64,000 bases of DNA from Myxacorys chilensis ATA2-1-KO14 (GCA_019359275.1 JAHHHP010000027.1:1-64000); one strand, 5' to 3'; shown: positions 26,701-36,242, counted from the first letter of the stretch. The notes: a model not told the origin generated them from the letters alone. Made by a program: numbers and translations.

Positions 26701-28000
26701 GGGATAGCAGTTCTGCCGTTTCTAGAGCGATCCAGTAATAGCCAGAAGTTTTGGCAGCTTGATAGAGCGGCTCCAAAACGTTCGGTAATCTCTTTTTAGC
26801 GATGCCAGCATCCATCCAATACACGCACAGAGCGCTGAACAAGGTTTCTAGGCTATGCTCCTCGGTGTGAAATGGCACAGACGGATTCAAAAATTCTTTC
26901 TGAGACAGGTCGCCCTGCTGAAGTTTCAGCACGCTATGTAAGCGATCGTAGATTGCTCTGAGCCAGTGCTGTTGGCGACTGATCAGGTGAGCATAGCCTT
27001 CCGCTTCGCGCAGTCGTTCCGGGGAACCTTCTTTTAGTAGCGCTAAGACAAAGAACAATCCTCCGATCGAGTTGAAATACGTCTGACGCTTGCGAGTGGC
27101 TTTTCGTAGCGACTTGAGCGCAAAGGTGTAATGCGCGATCGCGCCCTCATTATCCCCCTGCAAAAAGCTGAGCCAGCCCCAAAATACGCTGGCGGTTTCG
27201 CTGTAAGCGTCTGAGATCTGCTCCAACATCTGCTGGGCCTCTGAGAGGCGATTCCGCAACAAAAACTGCTCGGTTAGCAGGAGCCGAAAAAAGTCCGAAC
27301 CTTGTCCGCCTTCAGTCGTACATTCTTTCTGAAGCAAGGCAAACGGCTCATCTGCTTCAACACAATAAAGGGCGGACACCGCTAGAATGCTCGCCAACCC
27401 GCTTTCATACAACTGCTGAGGCAGCGTCCGAATCCACTCAGCATCAAACGGATTGTTGCACACCTCTTGAAAAATTTCGTCCATCGAAATTCTGTCCGAG
27501 CGGTAGCTGTACTTTTGATAATCCTCAAACTGCTTTTCAATGTAGGCGACATCGCGACGATAAATGCCGATTCGCACTTCTCGCACAAACTGACCTTCGC
27601 TACTAAACGAGCGGGGTCCGCCTTTCCAACTGGCGCGAACTGGAAAACTCCGCTGTACCGAGTCGACTAACGTTTCAAACGTGCCTGCTGCGATCGCATC
27701 GCGAGTCACGATCTCAACAATCAGCGGATGACATTGCGGACCTTGCCCCCGTTCTTGAATCAGTAAATTGGCGGCTAACAACCGTTCGATTCGATTTCTC
27801 AGGGTGCTAACTCCTAGCGGCTTACCCTGCTCGTCCCGCGTGCCTGTGCGGTTGAAACACTCTAAAAATGCAGTCCGATTCACAGGCTCGTAAATCACCG
27901 AGAACAGGTGAAGCATCTGCTTTTCTAGCGCTGATGCATTCCCATAGATCTCAATTAGACGTGTACGAAGTGTTTTAGAATCAGTGTAAGAACGGTTCAT
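23795..28000 (-). CDS. SNF2-family helicase/ATPase
   Basis: A 1401-residue protein, the largest in the window. The N-terminal half has a winged-helix-like start and helical repeats, then a mixed region resembling the bacterial SNF2-associated segment. The SNF2 ATPase core has DDMGLGKTLQ (Walker A, about 970), LDEAQAIKN (DEAQ form of motif II, about 1065), TTGTPIEN, and helicase-C motifs LKAGGTGLNLT and DRAHRIGQQRPV (about 1345). It should use ATP to move along DNA or remodel bound proteins; the target is unknown. The ATG at 28000 is used; a GTG at 28033 could add 11 residues. Confidence 0.9.
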   Translation of the reverse strand: MNRSYTDSKTLRTRLIEIYGNASALEKQMLHLFSVIYEPVNRTAFLECFNRTGTRDEQGKPLGVSTLRNRIERLLAANLLIQERGQGPQCHPLIVEIVTRDAIAAGTFETLVDSVQRSFPVRASWKGGPRSFSSEGQFVREVRIGIYRRDVAYIEKQFEDYQKYSYRSDRISMDEIFQEVCNNPFDAEWIRTLPQQLYESGLASILAVSALYCVEADEPFALLQKECTTEGGQGSDFFRLLLTEQFLLRNRLSEAQQMLEQISDAYSETASVFWGWLSFLQGDNEGAIAHYTFALKSLRKATRKRQTYFNSIGGLFFVLALLKEGSPERLREAEGYAHLISRQQHWLRAIYDRLHSVLKLQQGDLSQKEFLNPSVPFHTEEHSLETLFSALCVYWMDAGIAKKRLPNVLEPLYQAAKTSGYYWIALETAELLSRLKPRSVDQTEIAAWRQTGETPLVDLVRSQEPWELCLNALTSLHKEPSVSNGATGNQRLVWFITFYPSGCLIQPREQKQNANGTWGKGRPIALKRLSVKPSEFEYLTPQDLRVCAQIESYYSAGYYGKTDYKFGDRAIVELIGHPLVFWEETPTIRVDIVKGEPELLVRKGKQDRLILEFSPPIKGDRDILLIKETPTRIKVIEIEAEHRRIADIIGKQNRLEVPTAAKERVLAAINAVSGIVTVQSDIGGGVANAEEVPADPQPHIHLLPAGQGLKVAVLSRPFAVGGSYYQPGAGGAMVVAEIDGKRLQTTRDLKEEKKRAEAAIAACPILRDQPEEDGEWIIEEPEECLELLVDLQEIADTVAIEWPEGEKLRVAHQAGLSDFHLAIQRQNDWFSASGELKLNDDLVLNMQQLMELLNQSNSRFVPLGDGQFLALTQSFRKRLDELRTYAEKHGKGMRFHPLASMALEEFVDEVGDLKADKHWKEHIQRLKEMETLQPKVPSTLQTELRDYQVDGFNWLSRLAHWGVGACLADDMGLGKTLQALALILTRAPNGATLILAPTSVCLNWISEAQRFAPTLNILQLGSGNRQALLDQLQPFDMVICSYGLLQQDDVAEMLAKVQWQTIVLDEAQAIKNSATKRSQAAMNLQGNFKLITTGTPIENHLGELWNLFRFINPGLLGSMERFNERFAIPVERFQDKQASAQLRKLIQPFLLRRTKTQVLAELPSRTEIPLYVDLSQEERAMYEALRRDAIAKLSNSDATAGAKHLQVLAEIMKLRRLCCNPSLVMPDVPLNSSKLALFGEVLDELLENHHKTLVFSQFVDHLHIIRDYLDERSIAYQYLDGSTPAKDRKKRVDAFQAGDGDVFLISLKAGGTGLNLTAADYVIHMDPWWNPAVEDQASDRAHRIGQQRPVTIYRLITKDTIEEKIVELHQHKRDLADSLLEGTEASGKISTDDLLKLIQMS

Positions 28001-28179
28001 AATTGTAGATTCAGCCGTTTTTCCATAGTACACGGTCAGTCTGAGTACACGATCAGTTTGTAGACTACTAGGATTTGCGCATCGGGTTGAGGCTCATAGA
28101 TTTGATCGTCAGAATTGATTGTCGCTAGTGACCTCTCAATTTGAGTAGAGTGGTCAGTATGCCGATTTGAGAGAGTCAA

Positions 28180-29760
28180 TTGGAAATTTTGAAAGATCAT
28201 CGTTGGCGCAGTCTTGCGTTTCCTGTGGTGTTGCGCCCTGCGTTTATCGCCCTCTTGAGTGGTGTATTGATGAGTTTTGCCGCCGCTCCGTTTAGTCTAT
28301 GGGGATTAGCATGGGTTGCGCTCGTCCCGTTATGGGTGATGTCGGTACGCAATACAGAACTTAAGCTGCGTCCTCTTCCTTCCGTGATGCATCCCTTTGT
28401 TCTGCCGCTCCTATGGGGGATTGCTTACCACGGCTCAACTTTATTTTGGCTGACGGGCTTGCATCCGCTGACCTGGCTCGGCATTCCTTGGGTTGCGAGT
28501 GTGGCGATCGTGGCCTTTGCGTGGAGTTTTATTACCCTATGGGGAACGGCCTGTGTTTGCTTGTGGACATGGGGCATGCGGTGGATAGGGCGCTTTGGCA
28601 TTCCACCGGGTCTCAGAGTTTTGGTAGGCACAGCCCTTTGGTGCGCCTTAGAAACGATTCGACAATGGACGCCGCTTGACTGGACGGCGCTCTCGTTTAC
28701 TCAAAGCCCTCACAATTTAGCGATTCTTCATTTGGGGCAAATTTCAGGGTCAATGATGGTGAGTGCCGCGATCGTAGCGGTGAATGGATTGCTAGCAGAA
28801 GCTTGGATCGGCAGGAGAACTGGGGGAAATTCCAGGTTGCTATTCGCGAGTGCGATCGCAGTATTTTTAGGATTGCATCTCGTCGGATTCACAATGTATA
28901 GCCATGCGCTTAACGAATCATCCGCCATTAAAGTTGGCATTGTTCAAGGCAATGTACCCACTCGCATTAAATTATTTAAAGATGGATTAAAAAAAGCGTT
29001 AGACGGATATTCTACGGGATATCGAAATCTGGTTGCTCAAAATGTTGATGTTGTTCTCACCCCTGAAGGGTCGCTGCCGTTTCTTTGGGAAGGCATCAAT
29101 CAACAAAATTCAGTCTACCAAGCCGTGTTAGAGAAGCGTGTTCCCGCTTGGATTGGAACGTTTCTAAGCGAGGGAAGCCATTACACTCAAAGCTTAATTG
29201 CAGTTGCACCAGAGGGTGAAACAATCGGGCGATTTAACAAAGTGAAGCTGGTTCCACTGGGAGAATACATTCCATTTGAATCGACGATCGGCAAACTGAT
29301 CGGTCGGCTGTCTCCGGTACAATCTTCGATGCTGCCAGGGCAAATTGACCAACACTTTGAGACCTCCTTCGGTCGCGCTGCGGTTGGAATTTGCTATGAA
29401 TCCGCCTTTCCTCAGTTGTTTCGATCGCAAGTGGCAACCGGAGCGCGATTTTTAATTACAGCCTCAAATTTAGATCCCTACAGCACTGTTTTGATGGAGC
29501 AGCATCAAGCCCATGATGTGATGCGAGCGATCGAAACCGATCGCTGGATGGTTCGCGCCACCAATACGGGCTACTCTGGCATTGTCGATCCTCACGGACG
29601 GATTCAATGGCGATCGCAGCCCCATCAATACCAACTTCATGCAGGCGTCATTTACCCCCGCCAAACCCAGACGCTCTATGTCCGATATGGAGATTGGCTA
29701 ACGCCGACATTGCTAATCGGCAGCGCGATCGCATTAGGATTCCATCGATCGCGTCGTTGA
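28180..29760 (+). CDS. lnt: Apolipoprotein N-acyltransferase
   Basis: Adds the third acyl chain to the N-terminal cysteine of lipoproteins, at the outer face of the inner membrane. The 526 residues have about six N-terminal membrane helices, then a nitrilase-type domain with the catalytic triad E296 (LTPEGS), K356 (NKVKLVPLGEYIPFE) and C405 (GICYES). A last helix is at the C-terminus. The start is TTG at 28180, with GAGAG four bases ahead. The last 27 bp overlap the 3' end of the bestrophin-like gene on the other strand. Confidence 0.93.
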   Translation: MEILKDHRWRSLAFPVVLRPAFIALLSGVLMSFAAAPFSLWGLAWVALVPLWVMSVRNTELKLRPLPSVMHPFVLPLLWGIAYHGSTLFWLTGLHPLTWLGIPWVASVAIVAFAWSFITLWGTACVCLWTWGMRWIGRFGIPPGLRVLVGTALWCALETIRQWTPLDWTALSFTQSPHNLAILHLGQISGSMMVSAAIVAVNGLLAEAWIGRRTGGNSRLLFASAIAVFLGLHLVGFTMYSHALNESSAIKVGIVQGNVPTRIKLFKDGLKKALDGYSTGYRNLVAQNVDVVLTPEGSLPFLWEGINQQNSVYQAVLEKRVPAWIGTFLSEGSHYTQSLIAVAPEGETIGRFNKVKLVPLGEYIPFESTIGKLIGRLSPVQSSMLPGQIDQHFETSFGRAAVGICYESAFPQLFRSQVATGARFLITASNLDPYSTVLMEQHQAHDVMRAIETDRWMVRATNTGYSGIVDPHGRIQWRSQPHQYQLHAGVIYPRQTQTLYVRYGDWLTPTLLIGSAIALGFHRSRR

Positions 29761-30642
29761 AAGACTGGGTCGCAAACTTACAAGATCTTGAATGTTCCGG
29801 CTCATGGTCTCGCAAATCGTATCTAATGGCAAATCATTTTTATCTCGCCCAAACGGATTTTCAATTTCAATCCCGATCGCTTCAATGCCAAACAGCGTAA
29901 AACTAATCAAAACCACAACGGGAGCCGTCCACCACACTAGATCTTTCACCATTTGAAACGGCAGCGATAGACAATACAGCAACAGTAACTGTTTGAGATG
30001 AATCGCATACGCTAATGGCATCGGTGTTTTGAGAATTCGCTCACAGCCGCTCAACGCTTCGATTAAATTATCTACAAGTTTGTGCATCGCCGTGAGTTGA
30101 TGAATGTTGAGGCGATCGCGGTGATATTGCAACTGCAAATAGTCTCCGATCCAAAACGCCACTTCAAGCGGCGGATTGTTCATAGTTTGCAGTTTGGTGT
30201 ATTGCTCACCCGATAAAAAATTCTTTAATTCTGCACCAATTGGTTCTTGTCTAAGATGAAATTTGGTTGTGACCGCAAACGCGACAAGGAGATTTAGGGC
30301 TATTAATTTATCCGCTCGATCTTGCTCCCCTTGTTCTGCGATCGCAACCCAAATCTGCCGCGCCAAATTTCTAACGCTGACCACCACCATACCCCAGCAT
30401 TTCCGCCCTTCCCAATAGCGCTCATAGGCAGTGTTGGTGCGAAACACTAAAAGCAAACCTAAGACAATGTTAGGAATTAAACTCGCGAGAAAGGGAAGCG
30501 AAACGGGAAGCCCATAAAAATAAAACACGGTAATGAGCAGACCGAAAAACCCACAGAACAGCGATCGCGGCAACACGTCAGGCACAATCGATCCTTCAAG
30601 TTGCAGTGCCACTTGAAACCAACGACGCTTTTCTAAACTCAT
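29734..30642 (-). CDS. Bestrophin-like anion channel
   Basis: Membrane protein of 302 residues in the bestrophin (UPF0187) family; cyanobacterial and plastid relatives act in thylakoid ion balance or inorganic-carbon handling. Visible marks are the early hydrophobic segments, LVFRTNTAYERYWEGRKCWG (about 66-85), a long middle region, and the signature EIENPFGRDKNDLPLD (about 260-275). The role here is inferred from the family. It overlaps lnt by 27 bp, tail to tail. Confidence 0.9.
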   Translation of the reverse strand: MSLEKRRWFQVALQLEGSIVPDVLPRSLFCGFFGLLITVFYFYGLPVSLPFLASLIPNIVLGLLLVFRTNTAYERYWEGRKCWGMVVVSVRNLARQIWVAIAEQGEQDRADKLIALNLLVAFAVTTKFHLRQEPIGAELKNFLSGEQYTKLQTMNNPPLEVAFWIGDYLQLQYHRDRLNIHQLTAMHKLVDNLIEALSGCERILKTPMPLAYAIHLKQLLLLYCLSLPFQMVKDLVWWTAPVVVLISFTLFGIEAIGIEIENPFGRDKNDLPLDTICETMSRNIQDLVSLRPSLSTTRSMES

Positions 30643-30805
30643 AATTTCCGGGGCGACAGAACCGTACCTATTATGCCGTTCGTGATTCGGTTTAGAAGAA
30701 TGAATTTACACTTGCGATCAGGATTTATCTTCACCTCAATTCTCCCCCATAGAAGAGAGCTAGAACTCGTGTTCTCTCTTTTGCGCAAAGGGTGAGGGCA
30801 ACAGA

Positions 30806-31237
30806 TTATCGTCTTACGGTTCCCGTAAATCCTGCCGCTTTGAATTGCTTGAGCTGAAGCGGAGTCGGCTGATTTGCTGGGACGCTGATTCTCAACTCAA
30901 ACGTACTTTTACCAGGCGGAACTTCTTCAATCGATCCGAGACGGGTGCGGTTTTGCATCACGGAGTCGTTGTTGGCATCGAAGATGCGCCCAAAGATATC
31001 TGCATTCACGATCAGTTTATCGGTCGGGTTGGTTGCCGTTCCGGTCACGATGTAGCAGCTTGCCGCCTGTGACGTGCCACTGGTCACGGTTCCGGCTCCA
31101 ACCTCTGCCGAACACTCGTGATAAGACAAGTCAGATAGTTTAATCTGCGTTAGCGCCAGCGCATCGGGGGGAAACAGCCCCGTTAACATCCACATCAGCG
31201 CCGAAACCGCCACTACAACCAAGGCTCGAACCTGCAT
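30806..31237 (-). CDS. Secreted protein with FxLyD-like domain, function unknown
   Basis: 143 residues from the ATG at 31237, beginning with a signal peptide whose cleavage is near ALA-LTQIKL. The exported part has two Cys residues and the pattern VTGTATNPTDK...VNADIFGRIFDANN, then PPGKSTFELRI, like FxLyD-type extracytoplasmic beta-sandwich domains. Its binding partner is unknown. An ATG at 31258 in the same frame is an alternative. Confidence 0.7.
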   Translation of the reverse strand: MQVRALVVVAVSALMWMLTGLFPPDALALTQIKLSDLSYHECSAEVGAGTVTSGTSQAASCYIVTGTATNPTDKLIVNADIFGRIFDANNDSVMQNRTRLGSIEEVPPGKSTFELRISVPANQPTPLQLKQFKAAGFTGTVRR

Positions 31238-31347
31238 AATTACTCTACGCTCTACCATTAGGTTTTAGTGTAACGCGAATGAGCGATCGCTCTGCTAGGC
31301 TCTCAAGGGGTTCCCTAGGCGAAGCTTCTGATTTGCCAAAACCCTGC

Positions 31348-32574
31348 TTAGCTGACCGCTTGGCTTTTTGGCGGCGCATATTTGAACACAAATCGGTGAA
31401 CCGTCGGTTTCTCAGGAGCAGGATAGGTTTTGACTTGCTCTTTCACGTAGCGAATCGCTTCTCGATCTAACGCGCCGTATCCTGACTTGCCAAGCAAGAC
31501 TGGCTCTCCTATTAAATTTTTATCGGTTCCAACGGTGGCGGCAATCACAATTGTATTTTGCTGAAACCGAGGAATGGCGAAGGAAATGGGATATGGCAGC
31601 ACTGGAATGCCTTTTTCTAACTCTTCCTCTTTGGTCGGATGCTCGACTAAAGCCAGTTCCTTGCGATCGAGCTTTTCTTGAATATTCTCGGTTTTCCAAG
31701 CGACCCAGTTTTGATCGGGTGCTTTGAATCCAGATTTTGCAAACCGTGGATCAGCATCTGTATCCGATCGGTTGTAAGCGTATAGCTGGCGCTGTTCTTC
31801 TAACAGTCTCGCGGCATAAGGCGTTGCTGTCGGTGAAGGCGTTGCTGTCGATGAAGGAGCAGGCGTTGCAGGCGTCGAGGCGGTTGGAGATGAGGGCGTG
31901 GTCTCACCCGGAGGGAGGGGAGTCGGGCTGGATGGGGCTGGGCTAGACGACTGTTCAGGTTGTGGCGGCTGTTGTCCTTCAAACCTGAAGTTTGCATTTG
32001 GATCGTCAGGATTAACAAAGGGAATTTGAGCATTTGGCGCATTGTTAATCGCCTTTGCGATCGCTTCCGACTGTGGATCGGGGGTTTCAGGTGTATTCGA
32101 TTCCGGTTGCGTCTGGCTCGGCGTGAGATTTTTTAACTGTTCGCGGCGGCGTGCAATCGCCGCATTTTGCTCAGCGATATATTTTCTCAGCAGTGCGTTT
32201 GAGTCCGAGGATTGAGCTTGCGGATCGGGCAAGATCGGAGTGCTGAGGCCAGGAATGTCGTAGAGTAGCGGATTGTTGGGAACCGGAGTTGTCTGATTTT
32301 GAGGCGGTTGGAGCTGAGTATTTGGCGGTTGCTGTAGGGGAGATAGACCGAGCGAAGAGCCTATTTTTGGCAGGCGGCTTTGTTGCTCTGGCGATAATTC
32401 AACCACATCTACGCGCCGCAAGGGATCGGTCTGATTTTCCTGAGAAGAGGTGAAGGCAGGCAAGGAGGCGAAAAAGAACGCATGAGCCGAAATCGATCCT
32501 AAAAGTGCGATCGACGCAGGTTGCTGAATATTCTCTGGCAGATTACGGAAGAAGGCAGAGAGAGCAGAAGACAT
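31348..32574 (-). CDS. TonB-like periplasm-spanning protein
   Basis: A 408-residue protein with an N-terminal hydrophobic anchor (about 18-38), a long Pro/Ser/Thr/Gln-rich spacer and a C-terminal TonB-like domain, IVIAATVGTDKNLIGEPVLLGKSGYGALDREAIRYVKE (shortened in sense to the IVIAATV...LDREAIRYV pattern). This layout couples inner-membrane energy to outer-membrane receptors. No exbB, exbD or receptor is adjacent, so the partner is unknown. An 18-bp tandem duplication near 31822-31857 lies in the spacer. Confidence 0.75.
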   Translation of the reverse strand: MSSALSAFFRNLPENIQQPASIALLGSISAHAFFFASLPAFTSSQENQTDPLRRVDVVELSPEQQSRLPKIGSSLGLSPLQQPPNTQLQPPQNQTTPVPNNPLLYDIPGLSTPILPDPQAQSSDSNALLRKYIAEQNAAIARRREQLKNLTPSQTQPESNTPETPDPQSEAIAKAINNAPNAQIPFVNPDDPNANFRFEGQQPPQPEQSSSPAPSSPTPLPPGETTPSSPTASTPATPAPSSTATPSPTATPYAARLLEEQRQLYAYNRSDTDADPRFAKSGFKAPDQNWVAWKTENIQEKLDRKELALVEHPTKEEELEKGIPVLPYPISFAIPRFQQNTIVIAATVGTDKNLIGEPVLLGKSGYGALDREAIRYVKEQVKTYPAPEKPTVHRFVFKYAPPKSQAVS

Positions 32575-32613
32575 AGCAATGAGTAAGGCGTAATTCGCAG
32601 TCGGAGGACAACG

Positions 32614-33330
32614 TTATGCTTCGACGTGGATAATCAGGATGGCAAAGTAAGGCAATTCTAACGTAGGACAGTTGATTAAATCCGAATGAATTTTCTGGTG
32701 TTGGGACGTAGCGCGTTCAACGACATAACTCCGCCCTAATAACTGATGCTGCTCCAAAATTTTCCACACTTGCGGATAAACAGAGCTTACTTTCATTAGA
32801 ACAACAACCTCCGCCCACCGAAGCGCTGTTTCTAATTCTGATACGGTGTAGAGGGCGGGCAGAATAGCGAGTTTTTGATGGCGAATGGTCAGCGGAATGC
32901 CAAGCGCTGCCGCCGCCGCTAGTGGAGAGCAGATCCCTGGAATTGTTTCTACCTTAACCTCTGAATGCTGACGTTGCAGCGTTTGAGCTAAATAGGTGAA
33001 GGTGCTATAGAAACTCACGTCACCTTCTGAAACAAACACAACGTCTTGTCCTTGGTTGAGGTAATGCCAGACCTGTGCGGCTCCCGCGTGCCATGCTTCT
33101 GAGAGAACGGCTTCATCTTGAGTGTAAGGAAACGCGATCGCAACCCGAGTTTGTTCTGCCCGGAGATAAGACGCTACGATCGCTTCTGCTGTGCCTTGCT
33201 GATTCCCAACGCCTGCTGGAAAGGTCACCACCGGCGATCGCTGCAAAATTCGCAATCCTTTCAGCGTAATTAATTCTGGATCGCCCGTGCCAATACCAAC
33301 GCCGTATAACGTCCCTACTTGATTCGCCAT
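32614..33330 (-). CDS. cobI: Precorrin-2 C20-methyltransferase
   Basis: Uses S-adenosylmethionine to methylate C20 of precorrin-2 or its cobalt form on the cobalamin pathway. The 238 residues start with LYGVGIGTGDPELITLKG (about 8-25), the tetrapyrrole-methylase signature. VFVSEGDVSFYSTF and PGICSPLAAAAALGIPL, both specific for the CobI/CbiL group, follow. It is upstream of the TonB-like gene by 39 bp, on the same strand. Confidence 0.93.
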   Translation of the reverse strand: MANQVGTLYGVGIGTGDPELITLKGLRILQRSPVVTFPAGVGNQQGTAEAIVASYLRAEQTRVAIAFPYTQDEAVLSEAWHAGAAQVWHYLNQGQDVVFVSEGDVSFYSTFTYLAQTLQRQHSEVKVETIPGICSPLAAAAALGIPLTIRHQKLAILPALYTVSELETALRWAEVVVLMKVSSVYPQVWKILEQHQLLGRSYVVERATSQHQKIHSDLINCPTLELPYFAILIIHVEA

Positions 33331-33386
33331 CAGAAACCCAGAAACAGTGCTTTAAGATTCTATAAGCATCTTCATCGTTTAGTTTT

Positions 33387-34103
33387 ATGCCATTGCCGAG
33401 TGTTATTCTTCCGGGCTACCTTGCAGGCGCGATCGATTACCAACAAATGCAGCAAACCCTAGTTGAAATGGGGTTTCCCACCGTGACCGTGCCTCTTAGA
33501 AAGCGGGATTGGTTCCCCACCTTGGGAGGGCGCTCCATTCTGCCCATTTTGGAGCGGTTAGATCAAACGGTGCAGCAAGTGAGGCAGCAGTACGGCGTCG
33601 AACGCATTAATTTAATTGGACATTCGGCAGGCGGTTGGATTGCCCGGATCTATTTGGGGGAAAAGCTCTATGACGTGCATGGCATGGTGGACAACCGCAT
33701 TTATGCTTGGAGTGCACATCGCTATGTTGCGAATCTCGTCACATTAGGCACGCCCCAAACCAGCTACGAACGCTGGACGCTGAAAAATTTGAACTTTGTG
33801 AATCTCACCTATCCAGGCGCATTCTACCCAAATGTGCATTATCTGTGTGTTGCCGGGAAATCGGTGTTTGGAGTGCGCCGCCCAGGGAGTTGGTTAGCGT
33901 ACAGCAGCTACCAATTGACGGGCGGCAGAGGCGACTGTTGGGGCGATGGCATTACCCCGATCGCGGCGGCTCATTTAGACGGGGCAGAAAACATTACCTT
34001 GAAAAACGTTTGGCACTCACCGCGCTCTCCTGGAGACTGGTACGGAACGCCTAAAGTGGTCCATCAATGGGCAAGCCTTCTTCGCAATTCTGAGGCGGAT
34101 TAA
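33387..34103 (+). CDS. Alpha/beta-hydrolase, lipase-like
   Basis: A 238-residue hydrolase with the nucleophile elbow GHSAGG (S80 at 78-82). The opening LPGYLAGAIDYQQM is lipase-like, and GDGITPIAAAHLDGAENI toward the C-terminus gives candidate acid and His residues. It resembles cyanobacterial and plant lipase-like proteins of unknown substrate. It is divergent from cobI. Confidence 0.85.
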   Translation: MPLPSVILPGYLAGAIDYQQMQQTLVEMGFPTVTVPLRKRDWFPTLGGRSILPILERLDQTVQQVRQQYGVERINLIGHSAGGWIARIYLGEKLYDVHGMVDNRIYAWSAHRYVANLVTLGTPQTSYERWTLKNLNFVNLTYPGAFYPNVHYLCVAGKSVFGVRRPGSWLAYSSYQLTGGRGDCWGDGITPIAAAHLDGAENITLKNVWHSPRSPGDWYGTPKVVHQWASLLRNSEAD

Positions 34104-34344
34104 GGAGCGAAGTCTACGTTTGGGAGGAGTTGAGCCAGCCTAAAAGTTCATACATTGTTACATAACATTGAGAGCAGCGAGTTAACTTGAAGGGTTCGTA
34201 ATTATTCAGGCTTACTGAGGTTGCTTGCCGAACGACACGCTCTGATGGACAAAGAAATAATTGAGGAAGTTCACAAACCTTTACATTGCGCTAAGATAAA
34301 ACTTAACGAAGGTACACATACTCCTTACAAATGGTGTACGACTT

Positions 34345-34995
34345 ATGAGCAACACTGCGTTTTATCTCAGACGGTTATCGACAATTCTTGCGGTTACGAT
34401 TTTGACGCTGACCTTGATCGGCGTGACATCTGGAATCTTACTGGCATTCTACTATCAGCCTAGTGCAGGCGGGGCTTATAGCTCCTTGAAAGATATTGAC
34501 CAAACCATTCCCTACGGTTGGCTGGTTCACACGATGCACAACATTTCGGGCAACCTTCTAATTGTGATTGCCTTGGTTCAAATTGTCGTCATGTTTCTGG
34601 GAGAGCGATTCCGTCGCAGTTGGCTTGTTGGGTGGATTAGTGGAATTTTTCTGACCTTATCAGCCATTGGCTTAAGCTGGACAGCGATGATTTTAAGTTG
34701 GGATCAGCTTGGGTTCTGGCGCTTTAGAATCGAGCTTGGCACGATCGAAGCCTTGCCTCTGATTGGCCCGCAATTGCGAGATGCCCTAACTGGGGGAGCC
34801 GTTAGTACTATTACCGTTGAGCATCTTTATACCCTGCATAGCTACCTAATTTCGGTTGGCGCGACTGGACTTGCGATCGTGCATCTCCTCGGTCTGCTGT
34901 TCCAGGAAAAAGAAGTTCAGGAAGAAAAGCTCGCGATCGCGGCTCAAGCCCAAAGCGACTCAACCGAAGAGCAGAACGCTCAACTAACGGCATAG
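34345..34995 (+). CDS. Cytochrome b6-like membrane protein
   Basis: A 216-residue protein similar to the N-terminal half of cytochrome b/b6, with four hydrophobic helices. In GWLVHTMHN, H65 aligns with the first His of helix B. Fourteen residues later, where b6 has its second His, there is Q79. On helix D the pair H165 and H180 is kept at the normal spacing of 15. One heme site is thus complete and the other has a His/Gln or a vacant ligand. It has a charged, Glu/Gln-rich C-terminal tail. It is not in a pet operon. A role in a side electron-transfer chain is possible but unproven. Confidence 0.75.
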   Translation: MSNTAFYLRRLSTILAVTILTLTLIGVTSGILLAFYYQPSAGGAYSSLKDIDQTIPYGWLVHTMHNISGNLLIVIALVQIVVMFLGERFRRSWLVGWISGIFLTLSAIGLSWTAMILSWDQLGFWRFRIELGTIEALPLIGPQLRDALTGGAVSTITVEHLYTLHSYLISVGATGLAIVHLLGLLFQEKEVQEEKLAIAAQAQSDSTEEQNAQLTA

Positions 34996-35009
34996 TTCTT
35001 TGACAAGAT

Positions 35010-36242
35010 TTAAACCTGGAAGCCCATAGCATATAGACCTTGCCTCAGCCGTTCAGCCTCCGACGACCCTTGCTGCTGATAGAGCGCGATCGCCCGTCGA
35101 AATGCCTCTAAGCTCTCCCTCACTTGTCCCACTTTCATCAGAGCTACACCAAGGTTTTGATGAGCTTCTGCATAATCCTGATTCAGGGCGATCGCGCGTT
35201 GATATTGCGCGATCGCAGGAGCCAATTGTCCCATTGATTTGAGCGTCACACCCAAGTTGTGATAGCCGACTGAAAAAGTTGGATCGACGTGTAACGCTTG
35301 CTGGTAGAGTGCTGCTGCGTTATTCAAGTCCCCTTTGTCTTTGAGAAGATTTCCTAGATTGTTGATTGCTCCTAGCTTCAGTTTGGCAGGAATGGGTTGC
35401 TGAATGGCGGCTTGGTAGTGTTGCTCTGCTTGATTGAAGTGCTGTAATTCAGCGTAAGCACTTCCTAAATGATAGTGAAGCTCATAAAGTGTTGAAGTGT
35501 TGTGGAGAGCATTTTCTTTAGCATCGCTGTGAATCGATCGCAGTCCTCTTCTCAGCAACTCCAATCCTGTTTCTCGTTCTCCTATCTGGACGTAGAGCGC
35601 GCCTAGCTTGCTACATACATATGGATCATTCGGATGCGTTGCTAGAAATCCCTCCATCGTGTGACGCGCTCGATTAAATTTATCTCGCCTTGCAATTACA
35701 TCAGATCGATATTCTTGATGTAAAACCGCCACTTTTGGTAAGTGTCCGATCCGCCAGTGAGGTTCACGGAGTAGGAGTTCGCTGACGCGATCGTCGATTA
35801 TTGCGTGGTAGGGACGGGTGAACTCGATGTCAGGATGCCGTCGAAACAATCGAGATAGCAGTGAGTAAGGAGATTGGGCAGTCCCTATCTCATGGCGCAA
35901 CAAATTAATCACCAACTGTTGCTCGCTCTGAACTCCTTGTTTTAGGGCAGGAATGACATCAGGAACTAAGACTTCATCTGCATCCAATACTAAAATTCAG
36001 TCCCCTTGAGCATGTCGCAGGGCCTCATTTCGAGCTGCCGAAAAGTCGTCGCACCACTCGAAGGAATAGACCGATGCACCATACGTCTTGGCAATATCGA
36101 TGGTGCGATCGCGCGATCCTGTATCGACCACAATCATTTCGTCTACTGCGCTGCGTACGCTCTCCAAGCAGCGTGGCAACTGTTCCTCTTCATTTTTGAC
36201 AATGATGCAGAAACTAATCTTGATTGTTTTTTCATCGCTCAT
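35010..36242 (-). pseudogene. GT2-TPR glycosyltransferase broken by one in-frame TGA
   Basis: Two minus-strand frames in the same register are split by TGA at 35997-35999. The first 81 codons start ISFCIIVKNEEEQLPRCLESV, the opening of a family-2 glycosyltransferase, and end HAQGD. After the stop the frame continues ILVLDADEVLVPDV, carrying the family's DxD motif, then about six TPR repeats to the end. A single change of TGG (Trp) to TGA gives the break, since GDW.LVLDADE is the expected sequence. Without it the product would be 410 residues. Downstream codons could be expressed only from internal starts. A sequencing error is also possible. Confidence 0.85.
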
